From Chloroflexota bacterium (GTDB lineage Bacteria; Chloroflexota; Anaerolineae; Aggregatilineales; Phototrophicaceae): a stretch of 64,000 nt of DNA. Within the stretch, counting starts at the first letter, position 1; each line of letters begins with the position of its first letter. The position numbers were made by a program, and so were the translations under genes. The stretch lies in assembly GCA_026707665.1 (NCBI GenBank), contig JAPOWK010000159.1, positions 1 through 64,000 on the forward strand, given 5' to 3'. Below are positions 52,438-61,128 of the stretch, in pieces. The notes beneath the pieces were generated by a model. The model ran no database searches. It was not told the DNA's origin and was given only the letters and a program-made list of their open reading frames with translations.

Positions 52438-53544
52438 ATGGCCAATCGCATAAGATATCGGGTTTTGCTCTTTTCATTGGTTGTGGTCGCTTTGCTTACC
52501 TCAGTGCAACCGCTCGCTGTCGCGCAAAATACGCCGCATTTGGTGGTAAACACATACCGGCTAAATGTTCGAAGCGGACCAGGCGTGAGCCATAATATCA
52601 TCGACACAGTAGCAGGAGGTACGGTACTGCCCGTGATTTCGCTCCGCGTTGGCAGTGATTGGATCCAGGTCACCAGCCCTAGCGGGCCAGGTTGGGTTAA
52701 TTCGTTCTATGCGGTGGCGCGTGGCGATTTCACCAGTGTACCAAACCAATTCACACCACCGAATTTGGGCAGCGGAACAGCTATCCCCGCGGGTGCGCCA
52801 CATGTCGTTGTGAATACAGCCTATCTTAACGTCAGGACCGGTCCCGGAATTGGGCATTCGATTTTGACGACCGTGCGCGGCGGTACCGCGCTGGCAGTGA
52901 CAGCCATCCAATATGGCGGCGTGTGGTACCAAGTAGAGACGTCGGCCGGCACCGGCTGGATCAACAGAACCTATACAGTCAAACGTGGCGATTTCTCCGG
53001 TTTGGCTCATACGGGCGAGCCGGCGGATACAGGTCCGCAGCCCTCCATTCCGGCAGGCGCGCCGTACCTCGTCATAAATACAGCGTACCTGAATGTTCGC
53101 ACGGGCCCGGGAATCGGACACGATGTTTTGACGACGGTCCCTGGTGGAACTGAACTCCTGGTTACGGCGATAGACGGCGGCGGTGTATGGTATCAGGTCG
53201 AAACATCCGCTGGCACTGGCTGGGTCAATTCCAATTATGCGGTAGGCCGCGGCAGTTTCGCCGGTCTCTCGCGGACTGGCCAGCCGAGCCAACGTGAAGG
53301 AGCGCACCTCTCCGGTTCTACGCCGCGGGCAGTTGTTAATACGGCCTTTCTAAACATCCGGTCCGGTCCCGGAATTGGCAACAGCATCGTCGCGACCGTG
53401 CCGGGGGGTACCGTATTGAGAGTGCTAGGGCTTTCCAGAGGCCGCGGCTGGTATCAGGTTGAAGGCAGTTTCGGCCAGGGTTGGCTAAACAATTTCTACA
53501 CCGTTTTCCGCGGCGACTTCAGCCAGGTAGGGGTTGTCAACTAG
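52438..53544 (+). CDS. Secreted protein with four SH3b domains
   Basis: The 368-residue protein has a signal peptide (residues 1-30, ending AVAQ) and four SH3b repeats, each with the LNVRSGPG or LNIRSGPG core and a GWVN or GWLN end (starting near residues 35, 120, 210 and 300). SH3b domains bind wall peptides or mediate export-related contacts. ATG 52438 has GGGAGAAG upstream; longer readings upstream lack a signal peptide. A terminator follows 40 bases after the stop. Confidence 0.85.
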   Translation: MANRIRYRVLLFSLVVVALLTSVQPLAVAQNTPHLVVNTYRLNVRSGPGVSHNIIDTVAGGTVLPVISLRVGSDWIQVTSPSGPGWVNSFYAVARGDFTSVPNQFTPPNLGSGTAIPAGAPHVVVNTAYLNVRTGPGIGHSILTTVRGGTALAVTAIQYGGVWYQVETSAGTGWINRTYTVKRGDFSGLAHTGEPADTGPQPSIPAGAPYLVINTAYLNVRTGPGIGHDVLTTVPGGTELLVTAIDGGGVWYQVETSAGTGWVNSNYAVGRGSFAGLSRTGQPSQREGAHLSGSTPRAVVNTAFLNIRSGPGIGNSIVATVPGGTVLRVLGLSRGRGWYQVEGSFGQGWLNNFYTVFRGDFSQVGVVN

Positions 53545-53584
53545 CTGAACATTCTATTCAGTCGACCTCGTCAGATATACAATG

Positions 53585-53611
53585 CACCCTGTCACTATGG
53601 CAGGGTGTTTT
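53585..53611 (+). terminator. Terminator between the SH3b and TPR genes
   Basis: CACCCTG (53585-53591) pairs with CAGGGTG (53601-53607), followed by TTTT. The next gene starts at 53628, so its transcription must begin upstream of or within this hairpin. Confidence 0.6.
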
Positions 53612-53627
53612 GATTGGAGCGCCGCGT

Positions 53628-55637
53628 ATGTTGACAGCTGCCGAAAGAATGAAAACGCTTGGTCAACAGCCCAGTGATTCCGTTGCGCCGACATCGATCT
53701 TCGGAAGCGCCGCCGGTCTCGCGCACACGATTCAGTCCAGTGAGGGGTTTCGCATCGGGGTTTATCCCATTCTTTGCGCAGACATGCCCGAAGCCGCGAT
53801 GGGGCTGGCTTCGTGCCTCTGTTACCTCTTGGAACAGTATCCGGACACCCGTGTATATCGTTGCTTCGCAAAGATTGACATCGCCGACGAAAACGCGGAA
53901 ATCACCGCCTCCGATTACCAGTTCTCTCCTGCTGATTGGACACTGGATGGCTTGGCCGATAACGTAATTCTTGACGGCGCGCTCATAGCTGGTGCGGACG
54001 GCTATGATCTGCAGCTTGCAATCGATAAGAGCCTGTCGGCGAGCGACGTCGACAGCGATGCCCTGACCTATCACTTTGAGTCGCTTGCGGCTGTGACCTT
54101 GGCGCTGCCTGCCATCGCGGCGGAGGTCTACTGGAAGATAGCGGGGGAGGTGAACTCCAAAGCCATCCTCGAATATGATGCGCTTGATGCGGGCGTCGCC
54201 GAACTTGAGCAGGTGCTGGAAGCTGTGTTTGGTTGGAATCTCGATGTCTACCTGTACCTTTGGGATGTCGAGTGGGACGAGAGCGATGTTCGCGATCAGT
54301 ACCTGGAGGTGGCTGACCTGTGTAACGCGAACCCTGGTCAATTTGCCTACTGGACTTTGGGCATGATGGCCAAGCAAGTGATGCAGCCGGGAATAGCAGA
54401 AATTGGCGAGCTAATCGTGACCGAGCTCGGACGCGCTCTCAGCCATGATTCTCTGGCCGGGCCCGGGGCTGCCGCCGCCGCTCTAGGTCTATCGCGGCTG
54501 GGCCAGGCTCAGCAAGCGCTATCGTTCTTGCAGCCGCGCTTGCGAGCGGGTGAACCGGCATCAGTATGGTGCGTCATGATTGAGATCCAGCTCAATGCCG
54601 GGGAGGTCGAAGCGGCCATCGAGACGGCCCAGCTTGCGCTCGAAAGCGGCTTGGGGGATCCCGCGCTTTTCTGGCAGTACGCCGAGCTTTTGATGTCCGC
54701 CGAGGTCAACAATCTGAACGTTGATGATGTGCTGCTGTTTGATCCGGATGAATACGATGAAGACGCCCATATGGCGGTCGAAATCGCAAACGCGCTTAAG
54801 ATTTACACAGATGGCGTAAGGGACGACTTGGGAGCCCTCCAACTGGCTCTTACCTACATGATCGACGTGGCGGACGACGAACGATGGATCTACTTCGAGC
54901 GCCTGCTGCAACGAGACGAAGAAGGCTCTTTTGCCGGCGAGGTCCTGGATCGATTCATTGAGCTCGAAGACCACGATCGCGCCTACGATATTCTGGAAAG
55001 TCAACTCGATTCCAATGCTTATGCCTATGTGTTTCTAGCTCAGCTGGCTCTGGCAGATCTGGACAGCTCCTTGGCAAGCCAAATGGTTGAGGCCTGTCGC
55101 GCAGGCTTCGCGGAGATCGACGACAATCTGGAGTTGGAACTTCAACGTATTACGCTGCAGGCATCCTTGCCGTCTTTTGCCGAGCAATATGCGGAAACTA
55201 AGGTCATGCTAAGCGCGAATCGACCAGTGTCGGAAGACAAAGTAGAATCGCTGGAGCGGGCGATAGAGTTGGCGCCGAAGCTCGTTGACCTGCATTTGCT
55301 CTTGTCCGCCTGCTATCGCAGCTGGCGAGATGATGAAAGCGCTCTGGAAGTGCTGCGCGAGGCGGCAGAACAAGCGGGACCCGACCCGCAAATTGATTTG
55401 GGAATCGCGCGAATCCTGTGGGCGCAGAATAAACGCGATGACACTATATCAACCCTGAATGCCGCCCTCGAGCGCTTTCCCAACGATGTCTACCTTTTGA
55501 TGCAAATGGCTTCCTGCTTGATCGAAAATGATCAGTATGAGGACGCTCGCCAGTATATTGCCTTGGCGGAGACGATTGCGCCCTCACACCGCGCCATTGG
55601 GCAAGTCCGCCAATTGATCGCGCAGAAAATGGCTTAG
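53628..55637 (+). CDS. Large TPR-like repeat protein
   Basis: The 669-residue acidic protein starts at ATG 53628 with GGAG 8 bases upstream. The first 160 residues form a globular region I do not recognise (MLTAAERMKTLGQQPSDSVA); the remainder consists of TPR/alpha-solenoid helices, clearest at residues 290-380 and 540-665 (LERAIELAPKLVDLHLLLSA). No signal peptide or membrane helix is evident. It probably scaffolds protein interactions in the cytoplasm. Confidence 0.8.
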   Translation: MLTAAERMKTLGQQPSDSVAPTSIFGSAAGLAHTIQSSEGFRIGVYPILCADMPEAAMGLASCLCYLLEQYPDTRVYRCFAKIDIADENAEITASDYQFSPADWTLDGLADNVILDGALIAGADGYDLQLAIDKSLSASDVDSDALTYHFESLAAVTLALPAIAAEVYWKIAGEVNSKAILEYDALDAGVAELEQVLEAVFGWNLDVYLYLWDVEWDESDVRDQYLEVADLCNANPGQFAYWTLGMMAKQVMQPGIAEIGELIVTELGRALSHDSLAGPGAAAAALGLSRLGQAQQALSFLQPRLRAGEPASVWCVMIEIQLNAGEVEAAIETAQLALESGLGDPALFWQYAELLMSAEVNNLNVDDVLLFDPDEYDEDAHMAVEIANALKIYTDGVRDDLGALQLALTYMIDVADDERWIYFERLLQRDEEGSFAGEVLDRFIELEDHDRAYDILESQLDSNAYAYVFLAQLALADLDSSLASQMVEACRAGFAEIDDNLELELQRITLQASLPSFAEQYAETKVMLSANRPVSEDKVESLERAIELAPKLVDLHLLLSACYRSWRDDESALEVLREAAEQAGPDPQIDLGIARILWAQNKRDDTISTLNAALERFPNDVYLLMQMASCLIENDQYEDARQYIALAETIAPSHRAIGQVRQLIAQKMA

Positions 55638-55641
55638 CAAG

Positions 55642-56253
55642 TCACGAGAGAGCAACCGGTAGAACTTGGCCTGCGGTACGCTCACGAATCTCAATTGCAA
55701 AGCGGTCCAAATCAGCTGCGATGAATCGGGCGATCACCAGGACCTGTTCGTCAAAAACTTCATCTTCGATCGTCCCATTGTGCGCGGCAATGAGGCGCTT
55801 GGCGAGATTGTAAAATGTGTAGGGCAATTCGAGCCCCACTGTCAGTCTCTGCACTTTCAACTCGGTCTTCAGCGCGCGCAGCGCCTCCTGCGCCGAGGTA
55901 GTGTAGGCGCGCACCAAGCCGCCGGTGCCCAGCTTTACGCCGCCGAAGTAGCGCGCTGTCACTAACAGAATGTCACCGATGCCGGCGCCCCGCAGCACCG
56001 AAAGGGTTGGGGGACCGGCCGTACCCGTCGGTTCGCCGTCATCGCTCATGCCTTCGGTGACCGAATTGCCAAAGCCGACGCGAAAGGCGTAGACATGATG
56101 ATTGGCGCTCGCCAGCTCGGAGCGGAGCGCCGCCAAGCCTTGGCGGGCGCCAGCAACACTCGTCGCCAATTCCACGGTAGTCAAAAATCGTGATTTATTG
56201 ATGACGATTTCGGTTTGGATTGATTCAGCTGGAACCGGGTAGCCGTCAGACAT
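55642..56253 (-). CDS. YigZ/IMPACT family protein
   Basis: The 203-residue protein has the UPF0029/IMPACT N-domain (KSRFLTTVE, NHHVYAFRVG, SDDGEPTGTAGPP, VTARYFGGVKLGTGGLVRAY) and the DUF1949 C-domain (about 135-200). Its molecular role in bacteria is unclear; the eukaryotic relative modulates Gcn2. It lies convergent with the TPR gene, 4 bases away. Confidence 0.9.
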   Translation of the reverse strand: MSDGYPVPAESIQTEIVINKSRFLTTVELATSVAGARQGLAALRSELASANHHVYAFRVGFGNSVTEGMSDDGEPTGTAGPPTLSVLRGAGIGDILLVTARYFGGVKLGTGGLVRAYTTSAQEALRALKTELKVQRLTVGLELPYTFYNLAKRLIAAHNGTIEDEVFDEQVLVIARFIAADLDRFAIEIRERTAGQVLPVALS

Positions 56254-56399
56254 GGCGCTGCCGCGCAGGTTTGGCCCTGGCTACCGAACAGCGGGAAGGA
56301 GCGCGGTTGCTCTCGATTCGGGGAACGCTCCGTAAGTCGAATAGCATTAACTCGATATACATCTGTTTCTATAGTGTTAACATTAGATCGCCATGCGAA

Positions 56400-57359
56400 T
56401 TAGGCGCAGAGTGGATCGTCCTTGTCCCAGCGGTTGTGCTTGATCTCTTCGACTTCGGCCAATCTCGCGCGCGCGGCAAGCCAAAGTTTCGCCCACTCGC
56501 GATAATCTTCAAGCGCTGACTCCGGGTTTGCCCGGCTTTGCGCGATGAATCCGGGAAAATGCGGGCGACCAGTCGCCTCGCCGATCGGGTTGTAGCGCAG
56601 GTCGAAGCTCCAGCGAAAGGCGTCGCTGTTGTTATCAAGGGACCCGTGTTTGCACATGGGATGGAAGAATAGAACGCCACCGGGATTGAGCGGCACAGGC
56701 TTGGCCTGCTCTTGCTCGATCATCGATTCGGGTATGCCGAGCTGATTGGTGACGGTGCAATGAAGGGCGATGCCTTCGCGGTGGCTCTTGGGCAGGACTT
56801 GCAGGCAGCCGTTTTCCGGCGTCGCTTCGCTAACCGCTACCCAGCAGGTCAACATCTTGGTTTCGTCAGCTTCGGGCAGCGCGACGCCATTGTCCTGATG
56901 CCAGCGGGTGGCGCTCACCAGCGCATTATCCACATCTTCTTTTTCGACGAGGCGGAACGGTGGCTTTATGCGCACATGTTGTATCGGGTTGCTGAAGATT
57001 TCGCCGCCGATGAGCGCCTCGACGGCGGCTAGCAATCGGGGGCTGCGCAGCAAATTGAAGACAGCCGGTCCCAAGTGAATGGGCGTGTCGGCGCGGATAT
57101 TGCCATTGGGCAGCGCAATATCGAATGCCTGGTAATAATCACAGCCGGCGCGATACACCTCAACCAGACGCTCTTCAAATGGCAGGTCGCTGAATGCGCT
57201 CTCGAGGCGCCCCTCCGCCACCCACTGCTCCGCGAGCTCATCGAGCAGTTGCTGATATTCCTCAATGACCGGTTCAATATCCAGTTCGTAATCCAGCAGC
57301 CGATCCACCGCCAGATAGCCATCCTCTTGGAACTGCTCAATCTGTTTACTTGTTAACAT
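56400..57359 (-). CDS. Phytanoyl-CoA dioxygenase (PhyH) family oxygenase
   Basis: The 319-residue Fe(II)/2-oxoglutarate oxygenase-like protein has the metal motif His-x-Asp in ATRWHQDNG, a distal His in PMCKHGSLDNN and the 2-oxoglutarate-binding Arg in the following FRWSFDLRYNP strand. VLPKSHREGIALH is the usual double-stranded beta-helix segment. The substrate is unknown. The gene starts 3 bases after the YjbQ-family gene ends, so the two are probably co-transcribed. The 146 bases after its stop (56254-56399) show no gene. Confidence 0.87.
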   Translation of the reverse strand: MLTSKQIEQFQEDGYLAVDRLLDYELDIEPVIEEYQQLLDELAEQWVAEGRLESAFSDLPFEERLVEVYRAGCDYYQAFDIALPNGNIRADTPIHLGPAVFNLLRSPRLLAAVEALIGGEIFSNPIQHVRIKPPFRLVEKEDVDNALVSATRWHQDNGVALPEADETKMLTCWVAVSEATPENGCLQVLPKSHREGIALHCTVTNQLGIPESMIEQEQAKPVPLNPGGVLFFHPMCKHGSLDNNSDAFRWSFDLRYNPIGEATGRPHFPGFIAQSRANPESALEDYREWAKLWLAARARLAEVEEIKHNRWDKDDPLCA

Positions 57360-57362
57360 TTC

Positions 57363-57779
57363 TTAAACCTCAGTTTTGTCTTGTGTCTCAATAACCGTGC
57401 AGACGAGCTTTCGCCGCCGCGGACCGTCTAGCTCCAACAGAAGTATACTTTGCCAACTGCCAAGGAGCAACTTGCCATCGACGATTGGAAGCGTCAAGGA
57501 TGTGCCGGCCAGGGCGCTGGTGATGTGGGCTTCGGCGTTGGGCGCGCCATAGCGGCCATGGCTGAAAGGACGAAGGTTTGCCAGCCAGCTCTCCGCGACT
57601 TTCACCAGGTCGTCGCGCAGATTGGGCTCGTCTTCGCAAATGATGAGCGCCGCGGTCGTATGCATCACGTTGAAGACGGCAATGCCGTTCTTTGCCTCAG
57701 CAATCAAGGATTGGCAGATTGCCGTGACGTCGACAGCCTGTGTCTTGCGGTCGGTGTCTATCGCGCGCTCGGTCGGCAT
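57363..57779 (-). CDS. YjbQ/UPF0047 family protein
   Basis: The 138-residue protein matches YjbQ proteins: VMHTTAALIICEDEPNLRDDL, the HGRYGAPNAEAHITSALAG metal-type motif and LLGSWQSILLLELDGPR. Some members have thiamine-phosphate synthase side activity; the physiological role is uncertain. It is upstream of the PhyH gene in a two-gene unit. Confidence 0.9.
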   Translation of the reverse strand: MPTERAIDTDRKTQAVDVTAICQSLIAEAKNGIAVFNVMHTTAALIICEDEPNLRDDLVKVAESWLANLRPFSHGRYGAPNAEAHITSALAGTSLTLPIVDGKLLLGSWQSILLLELDGPRRRKLVCTVIETQDKTEV

Positions 57780-57816
57780 ATCATCGTCACTGTGCCCATT
57801 CGGGCAACTTGTTCAA

Positions 57817-57848
57817 GAAAAAACCTCGGACGCGTACCATCCGAGGTT
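57817..57848 (-). terminator. Terminator of tRNA-Glu
   Basis: On the minus strand AACCTCGGA (57848-57840) and TCCGAGGTT (57830-57822) form a 9-bp stem followed by a T run. Confidence 0.85.
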
Positions 57849-57852
57849 GCAG

Positions 57853-57925
57853 TGCCCCATAGGAGACTCGAACTCCTGTTTTGGCCTTGAGAGGGCCACG
57901 TCCTAGGCCGCTAGACGAATGGGGC
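57853..57925 (-). tRNA. tRNA-Glu (CTC)
   Basis: On the minus strand the acceptor is GCCCCAT/ATGGGGC, the anticodon stem TGGCC/GGCCA encloses CTCTCAA (anticodon CTC), and the T arm is AGGAG-TTCGAGT-CTCCT. CCA is not encoded. Confidence 0.95.
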
Positions 57926-57934
57926 TCGCCAGTC

Positions 57935-57963
57935 ATTCTAGTCAATCTCGGTCAGAAGGTCAA
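57935..57963 (-). promoter_or_regulatory. Promoter of tRNA-Glu
   Basis: On the minus strand TTGACC (57963-57958) is 17 bases from TAGAAT (57940-57935), 9 bases before the tRNA. The -35 element includes the trpS stop codon. Confidence 0.75.
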
Positions 57964-58979
57964 GACGGCGCCAGGAATCCCATGCGTTCTTGCGCCAGTT
58001 TGAGCGTCGCCTCGGCGATTGCGCCTGCTTTCTCCCGCCCTAGCTTGAGTACCGAGTCCAGATAACCGGCTTCGTTCATCAATTCGTAGTAGCGCGCTTG
58101 CAGCGGTTCGAGCGTTGAAGCGACGCGATCGGCCACCGCCCGCTTGAGATCGCCGTAACCCTTGTCGGCAAAGCCGGCTTCAATCGCTTCGCTGGGTTCG
58201 TTCGTGATCGCCTGATAGATGGTCAGCAGATTGTTGATGCCGGCGCGTTCCCGCTCTTTGCTAAAGCGAATCTCGCGGTGCGAATCGGTAACCGCGCGCA
58301 TGATTTTCTTGCGCGCCGCGGGCAGGCTGTCCAACAAGAAGACCGCATGGTTCTCCGCCGCTTCGCTTTTCGACATTTTCGCCGTTGGGTTGTCCAAGCC
58401 CATGACGCGCGCGCCGGCTTGGGGATTCATGACCGAGGGCAATGTGAAGGTATCGCCATACATGTGATTGAAGCGCTGCGCGAGATCACGCGTGAACTCC
58501 AGGTGCTGGTTCTGATCGTCGCCGACCGGCACCAAATCGGCATGATATAGCAGAATGTCGGCCGCCATCAAATTGGGATAATTGAGCAAGCCGGCGCCGA
58601 TAGACTCCTGCGTTTGCTTGGCGGATTTGTCTTTGAATTGGGTCATGCGGTGGAGCCAGCCCAAGGGCGCCATACAAGTGAGCATCCAGGCCAACTCCGA
58701 GTGGGCGGGCACGTGCGACTGCACAAAAATCGTGGAGATCTCTGGGTCGAGCCCGGCGGCGATGTACATGGCGGCGCTTTCGCGTGTCTTCTGTCGCAGG
58801 TCTGCCGGGTCTTGCGCTGCCGTTATCGCGTGCAAGTCAACGACGCAATAGAAGCAGTCGTAATCGTGCTGCACCTCCACCCATTGCTTCAGCGCGCCGA
58901 GGTAGTTGCCGATTGTCAAGTTGCCCGAGGGCTGAATGCCGGAGAGCACGCGCGGTTTCTTGCCGTTCACTGCAGCCAT
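57960..58979 (-). CDS. trpS: Tryptophanyl-tRNA synthetase
   Basis: The 339-residue class I synthetase charges tRNA-Trp. The HIGH-type signature is SGNLTIGNYLGAL and the KMSKS loop is present as AKMSKSEA; the DILLYHADLVPVGDDQNQH tryptophan/ATP pocket is standard. Length is normal. It lies just upstream of the tRNA-Glu gene on the same strand, whose promoter overlaps its stop codon. No T-box or trp leader is seen upstream. Confidence 0.97.
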   Translation of the reverse strand: MAAVNGKKPRVLSGIQPSGNLTIGNYLGALKQWVEVQHDYDCFYCVVDLHAITAAQDPADLRQKTRESAAMYIAAGLDPEISTIFVQSHVPAHSELAWMLTCMAPLGWLHRMTQFKDKSAKQTQESIGAGLLNYPNLMAADILLYHADLVPVGDDQNQHLEFTRDLAQRFNHMYGDTFTLPSVMNPQAGARVMGLDNPTAKMSKSEAAENHAVFLLDSLPAARKKIMRAVTDSHREIRFSKERERAGINNLLTIYQAITNEPSEAIEAGFADKGYGDLKRAVADRVASTLEPLQARYYELMNEAGYLDSVLKLGREKAGAIAEATLKLAQERMGFLAPS

Positions 58980-59063
58980 ATCACCTTCTACGTTCTAAAG
59001 ACTCGATTTCGACGCGAGAATTTTAGCACTGCGCAACGCACGCTACAACCACGAAGGGAGACC

Positions 59064-59522
59064 TCAACGTTCCTTTAGCGCGCGCTCTATCTGCCGGTCT
59101 GCATCGCGCTTTGCCAGGTCAGCCCGTTTGTCGTAGCGTCTTTTGCCCTGCGCGACGCCGATCTCCACTTTCGCCCGGCCTCGTTCCAAATAGACCTGCA
59201 GTGGAATCGCGGTCATGCCGTTCTGGCGAATCCGCGTGATGATGCGATTGATCTCGCGTCGGTGCAGCAAGAGCTTGCGAGGTCGGCGGGGATCGGTATG
59301 CCCAAAGATACTCGCCTCCTTATAAGGCGCGATGTGCGTATTCAGCAGCCACAGTTCTCCCGCCTTTTCCTGGACGTATCCATCGCCGATATTGATATTG
59401 TGATTGCGGATCGACTTGATTTCCGAGCCCAAGAGCACGAGACCAGCATCGTAGCGATCCCGGACCAGATAATCGCGATGCGCCTTCCGATTCTTGGTGA
59501 TGACTTTTCTGCCCTTGCTCAT
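59064..59522 (-). CDS. smpB: SsrA-binding protein SmpB
   Basis: The 152-residue protein binds tmRNA for rescue of stalled ribosomes. It shows NRKAHRDYLV, GSEIKSIR, the QEKAGELWLLNTHIAPY core, DPRRPRKLLLHRREI and the basic GKRRYDKRADLAKRDADRQI tail. Length and motifs are standard. The tmRNA gene itself is not in this window. About 80 bases on either side hold no gene. Confidence 0.97.
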   Translation of the reverse strand: MSKGRKVITKNRKAHRDYLVRDRYDAGLVLLGSEIKSIRNHNINIGDGYVQEKAGELWLLNTHIAPYKEASIFGHTDPRRPRKLLLHRREINRIITRIRQNGMTAIPLQVYLERGRAKVEIGVAQGKRRYDKRADLAKRDADRQIERALKER

Positions 59523-59601
59523 GGGGAACGATATCCGGCCTCATGCCGCGCCGCTGCGTAAGTTGCTGTTCGAATTAGGATACTGCCGCGAGCGGCCAGA
59601 T

Positions 59602-60717
59602 TCAAGACAAGGGCTGCCAGGCGCGCTGGAACTCTTTGGAATCAATTTCTTCGTTGGCGAAGGCGCTGATTGTTGCCCGCGTGACCCCGACGATTCGCAG
59701 GCCAGCGTTCGTGTCGTCGCAATTGACGAGCCCGGCTGCGACCGCCTCAATATCTTCGGGCAAGTCCTCTTCCAAAGACACCACGGTGTTCAGCACGGTG
59801 GTTAGGCGATGGTTAAATTCTGGTCCCGGTATGGCGCATACGAAAATCACCAGAGTATCGCCCAGCCTGGTGGGCAGCATTCCGCTCTTTAGGGGAACGA
59901 TCGTGAAATCTGTAATCATTTCAGCGACCGAACTGACGAAACTGGCTATGCGCATGGAGTCTGTACTGATCGTGGCAGTGGACGTGGGGGAAGCCATCGC
60001 AGTAGCCGTTGCCGTCGGTTTTTCGGTTGCGATGGGCGAAGGATCTTGCTCGATCATTGGCGCCGTCTCTTCCTGTTCTCTCTCTGCCGTATTCTTCTGG
60101 CTTGCTTCGGCAGCGGGTTCAGAGGTCGCCGTCGCCGCTGGCGGCGCTTGTGTAGCTTCGCTTTCTTGGTTGGGCGGGGTCGGCTCAATCGTAGATTCTG
60201 ATATGACAATGACTTGAGGTTCTGGAGATGGCAAGATCCCTGAGAGCAACTGAGACAGATCAACAGCGCCAGACAAGATCAAGCCACCGGCAACGACAAT
60301 TACTAACACGACCACGAGCAATGCAACGCGACCGCGTATTGACGAGCCGCTGGCTTCCACATCCACGACAGGCTGAAGGTCTTCCCAGTCGTCGACATCA
60401 GTCATTGTCGCAACGGCTGGGGAGTCCGAACCACTCGCCTCCAAGGCGATTAAATCAGGATCTCTTGACTGCGCCTTAAGGACATCCGCCTTCAACTCGC
60501 GCGCGCCGGGATACTTGGGATCGAGCTCCAGCACCCGTTCCAGCGCGGCCAAGCCAATAGAGGCATCTTGTACCGCATGCGTATACACCCACCAAAGATG
60601 GACATTATCCGCATCGTCCTGGAGCAGCGGCGCAAGGATCTCCTGCGCCTTCTCCGGTTCACCATTCTCGATTAGCGTAAACGCCTGCTGCAATATTTCT
60701 TTACTGGTGTCGCTCAT
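59602..60717 (-). CDS. TPR membrane protein with Thr/Pro-rich stalk
   Basis: The 371-residue protein has an N-terminal TPR-like pair (residues 5-85, FTLIENGEPEKAQEIL and ALERVLELDPKYPGARELKA), one membrane helix (about 130-152), a Ser/Thr/Pro/Glu-rich stalk (about 165-250) and a C-terminal globular domain with no family I recognise. The TPR part would be cytoplasmic and the rest external. It is a smaller case of the PT-rich stalk style seen in other envelope proteins here. Confidence 0.75.
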   Translation of the reverse strand: MSDTSKEILQQAFTLIENGEPEKAQEILAPLLQDDADNVHLWWVYTHAVQDASIGLAALERVLELDPKYPGARELKADVLKAQSRDPDLIALEASGSDSPAVATMTDVDDWEDLQPVVDVEASGSSIRGRVALLVVVLVIVVAGGLILSGAVDLSQLLSGILPSPEPQVIVISESTIEPTPPNQESEATQAPPAATATSEPAAEASQKNTAEREQEETAPMIEQDPSPIATEKPTATATAMASPTSTATISTDSMRIASFVSSVAEMITDFTIVPLKSGMLPTRLGDTLVIFVCAIPGPEFNHRLTTVLNTVVSLEEDLPEDIEAVAAGLVNCDDTNAGLRIVGVTRATISAFANEEIDSKEFQRAWQPLS

Positions 60718-60860
60718 ATCTTGCCTTCATGACTTTGGCTCAACGCGCAAGCATCCATGATTCGACAAGATTGCAGCACGCTGCGCGCTGGCGATGCGCC
60801 GTGTAGTTGTTACGGTCTATTCCAGTAGCAGTCTACAGCCGCTTAATATTCGGCGCAACG

Positions 60861-60885
60861 AAAAAGCCCACCAACAATGGTGAGC
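60861..60885 (-). terminator. Terminator of tRNA-Leu
   Basis: On the minus strand GCTCACC (60885-60879) and GGTGGGC (60872-60866) pair around ATTGTT and are followed by TTTTT. The stem is identical to the one after tRNA-Pro. Confidence 0.85.
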
Positions 60886-60894
60886 TTGCTCAGC

Positions 60895-60978
60895 ATGCCC
60901 TGAAGAGGACTCGAACCTCCACCCCGTTAAGGACACGGCCCTCAACCGTGCGCGTCTGCCAGTTCCGCCATCAGGGCA
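60895..60978 (-). tRNA. tRNA-Leu (GAG)
   Basis: A type II tRNA on the minus strand with acceptor TGCCCTG/CAGGGCA, anticodon stem CACGG/CCGTG around TTGAGGG (anticodon GAG), a long variable arm and T arm GGAGG-TTCGAGT-CCTCT. CCA is not encoded. It lies in the 410-base gap between the TPR membrane protein gene and plsX; bases 60718-60860 show nothing else. Confidence 0.95.
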
Positions 60979-60991
60979 CAGATTGCCACCA

Positions 60992-61019
60992 AGTATAGGC
61001 TGTTAGCCGTATATGTCAA
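60992..61019 (-). promoter_or_regulatory. Promoter of tRNA-Leu
   Basis: On the minus strand a perfect TTGACA (61019-61014) is 16 bases from TATACT (60997-60992), 13 bases before the tRNA. Confidence 0.75.
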
Positions 61020-61054
61020 TGGCTCGCAGAGCAGCGCCCTCAGCTGAATCCATC

Positions 61055-61083
61055 TTGAGGAAGCGCTTATCCTGCCGTATGAT
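61055..61083 (+). promoter_or_regulatory. Promoter of plsX-fabF
   Basis: TTGAGG (61055-61060) is 17 bases from TATGAT (61078-61083), 45 bases before the plsX ATG, divergent from the tRNA-Leu promoter. Confidence 0.65.
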
Positions 61084-61128
61084 GTGGCGTTAGTCTTTGC
61101 CCCTGGCCATTCGGAAGGTCTATACTTG

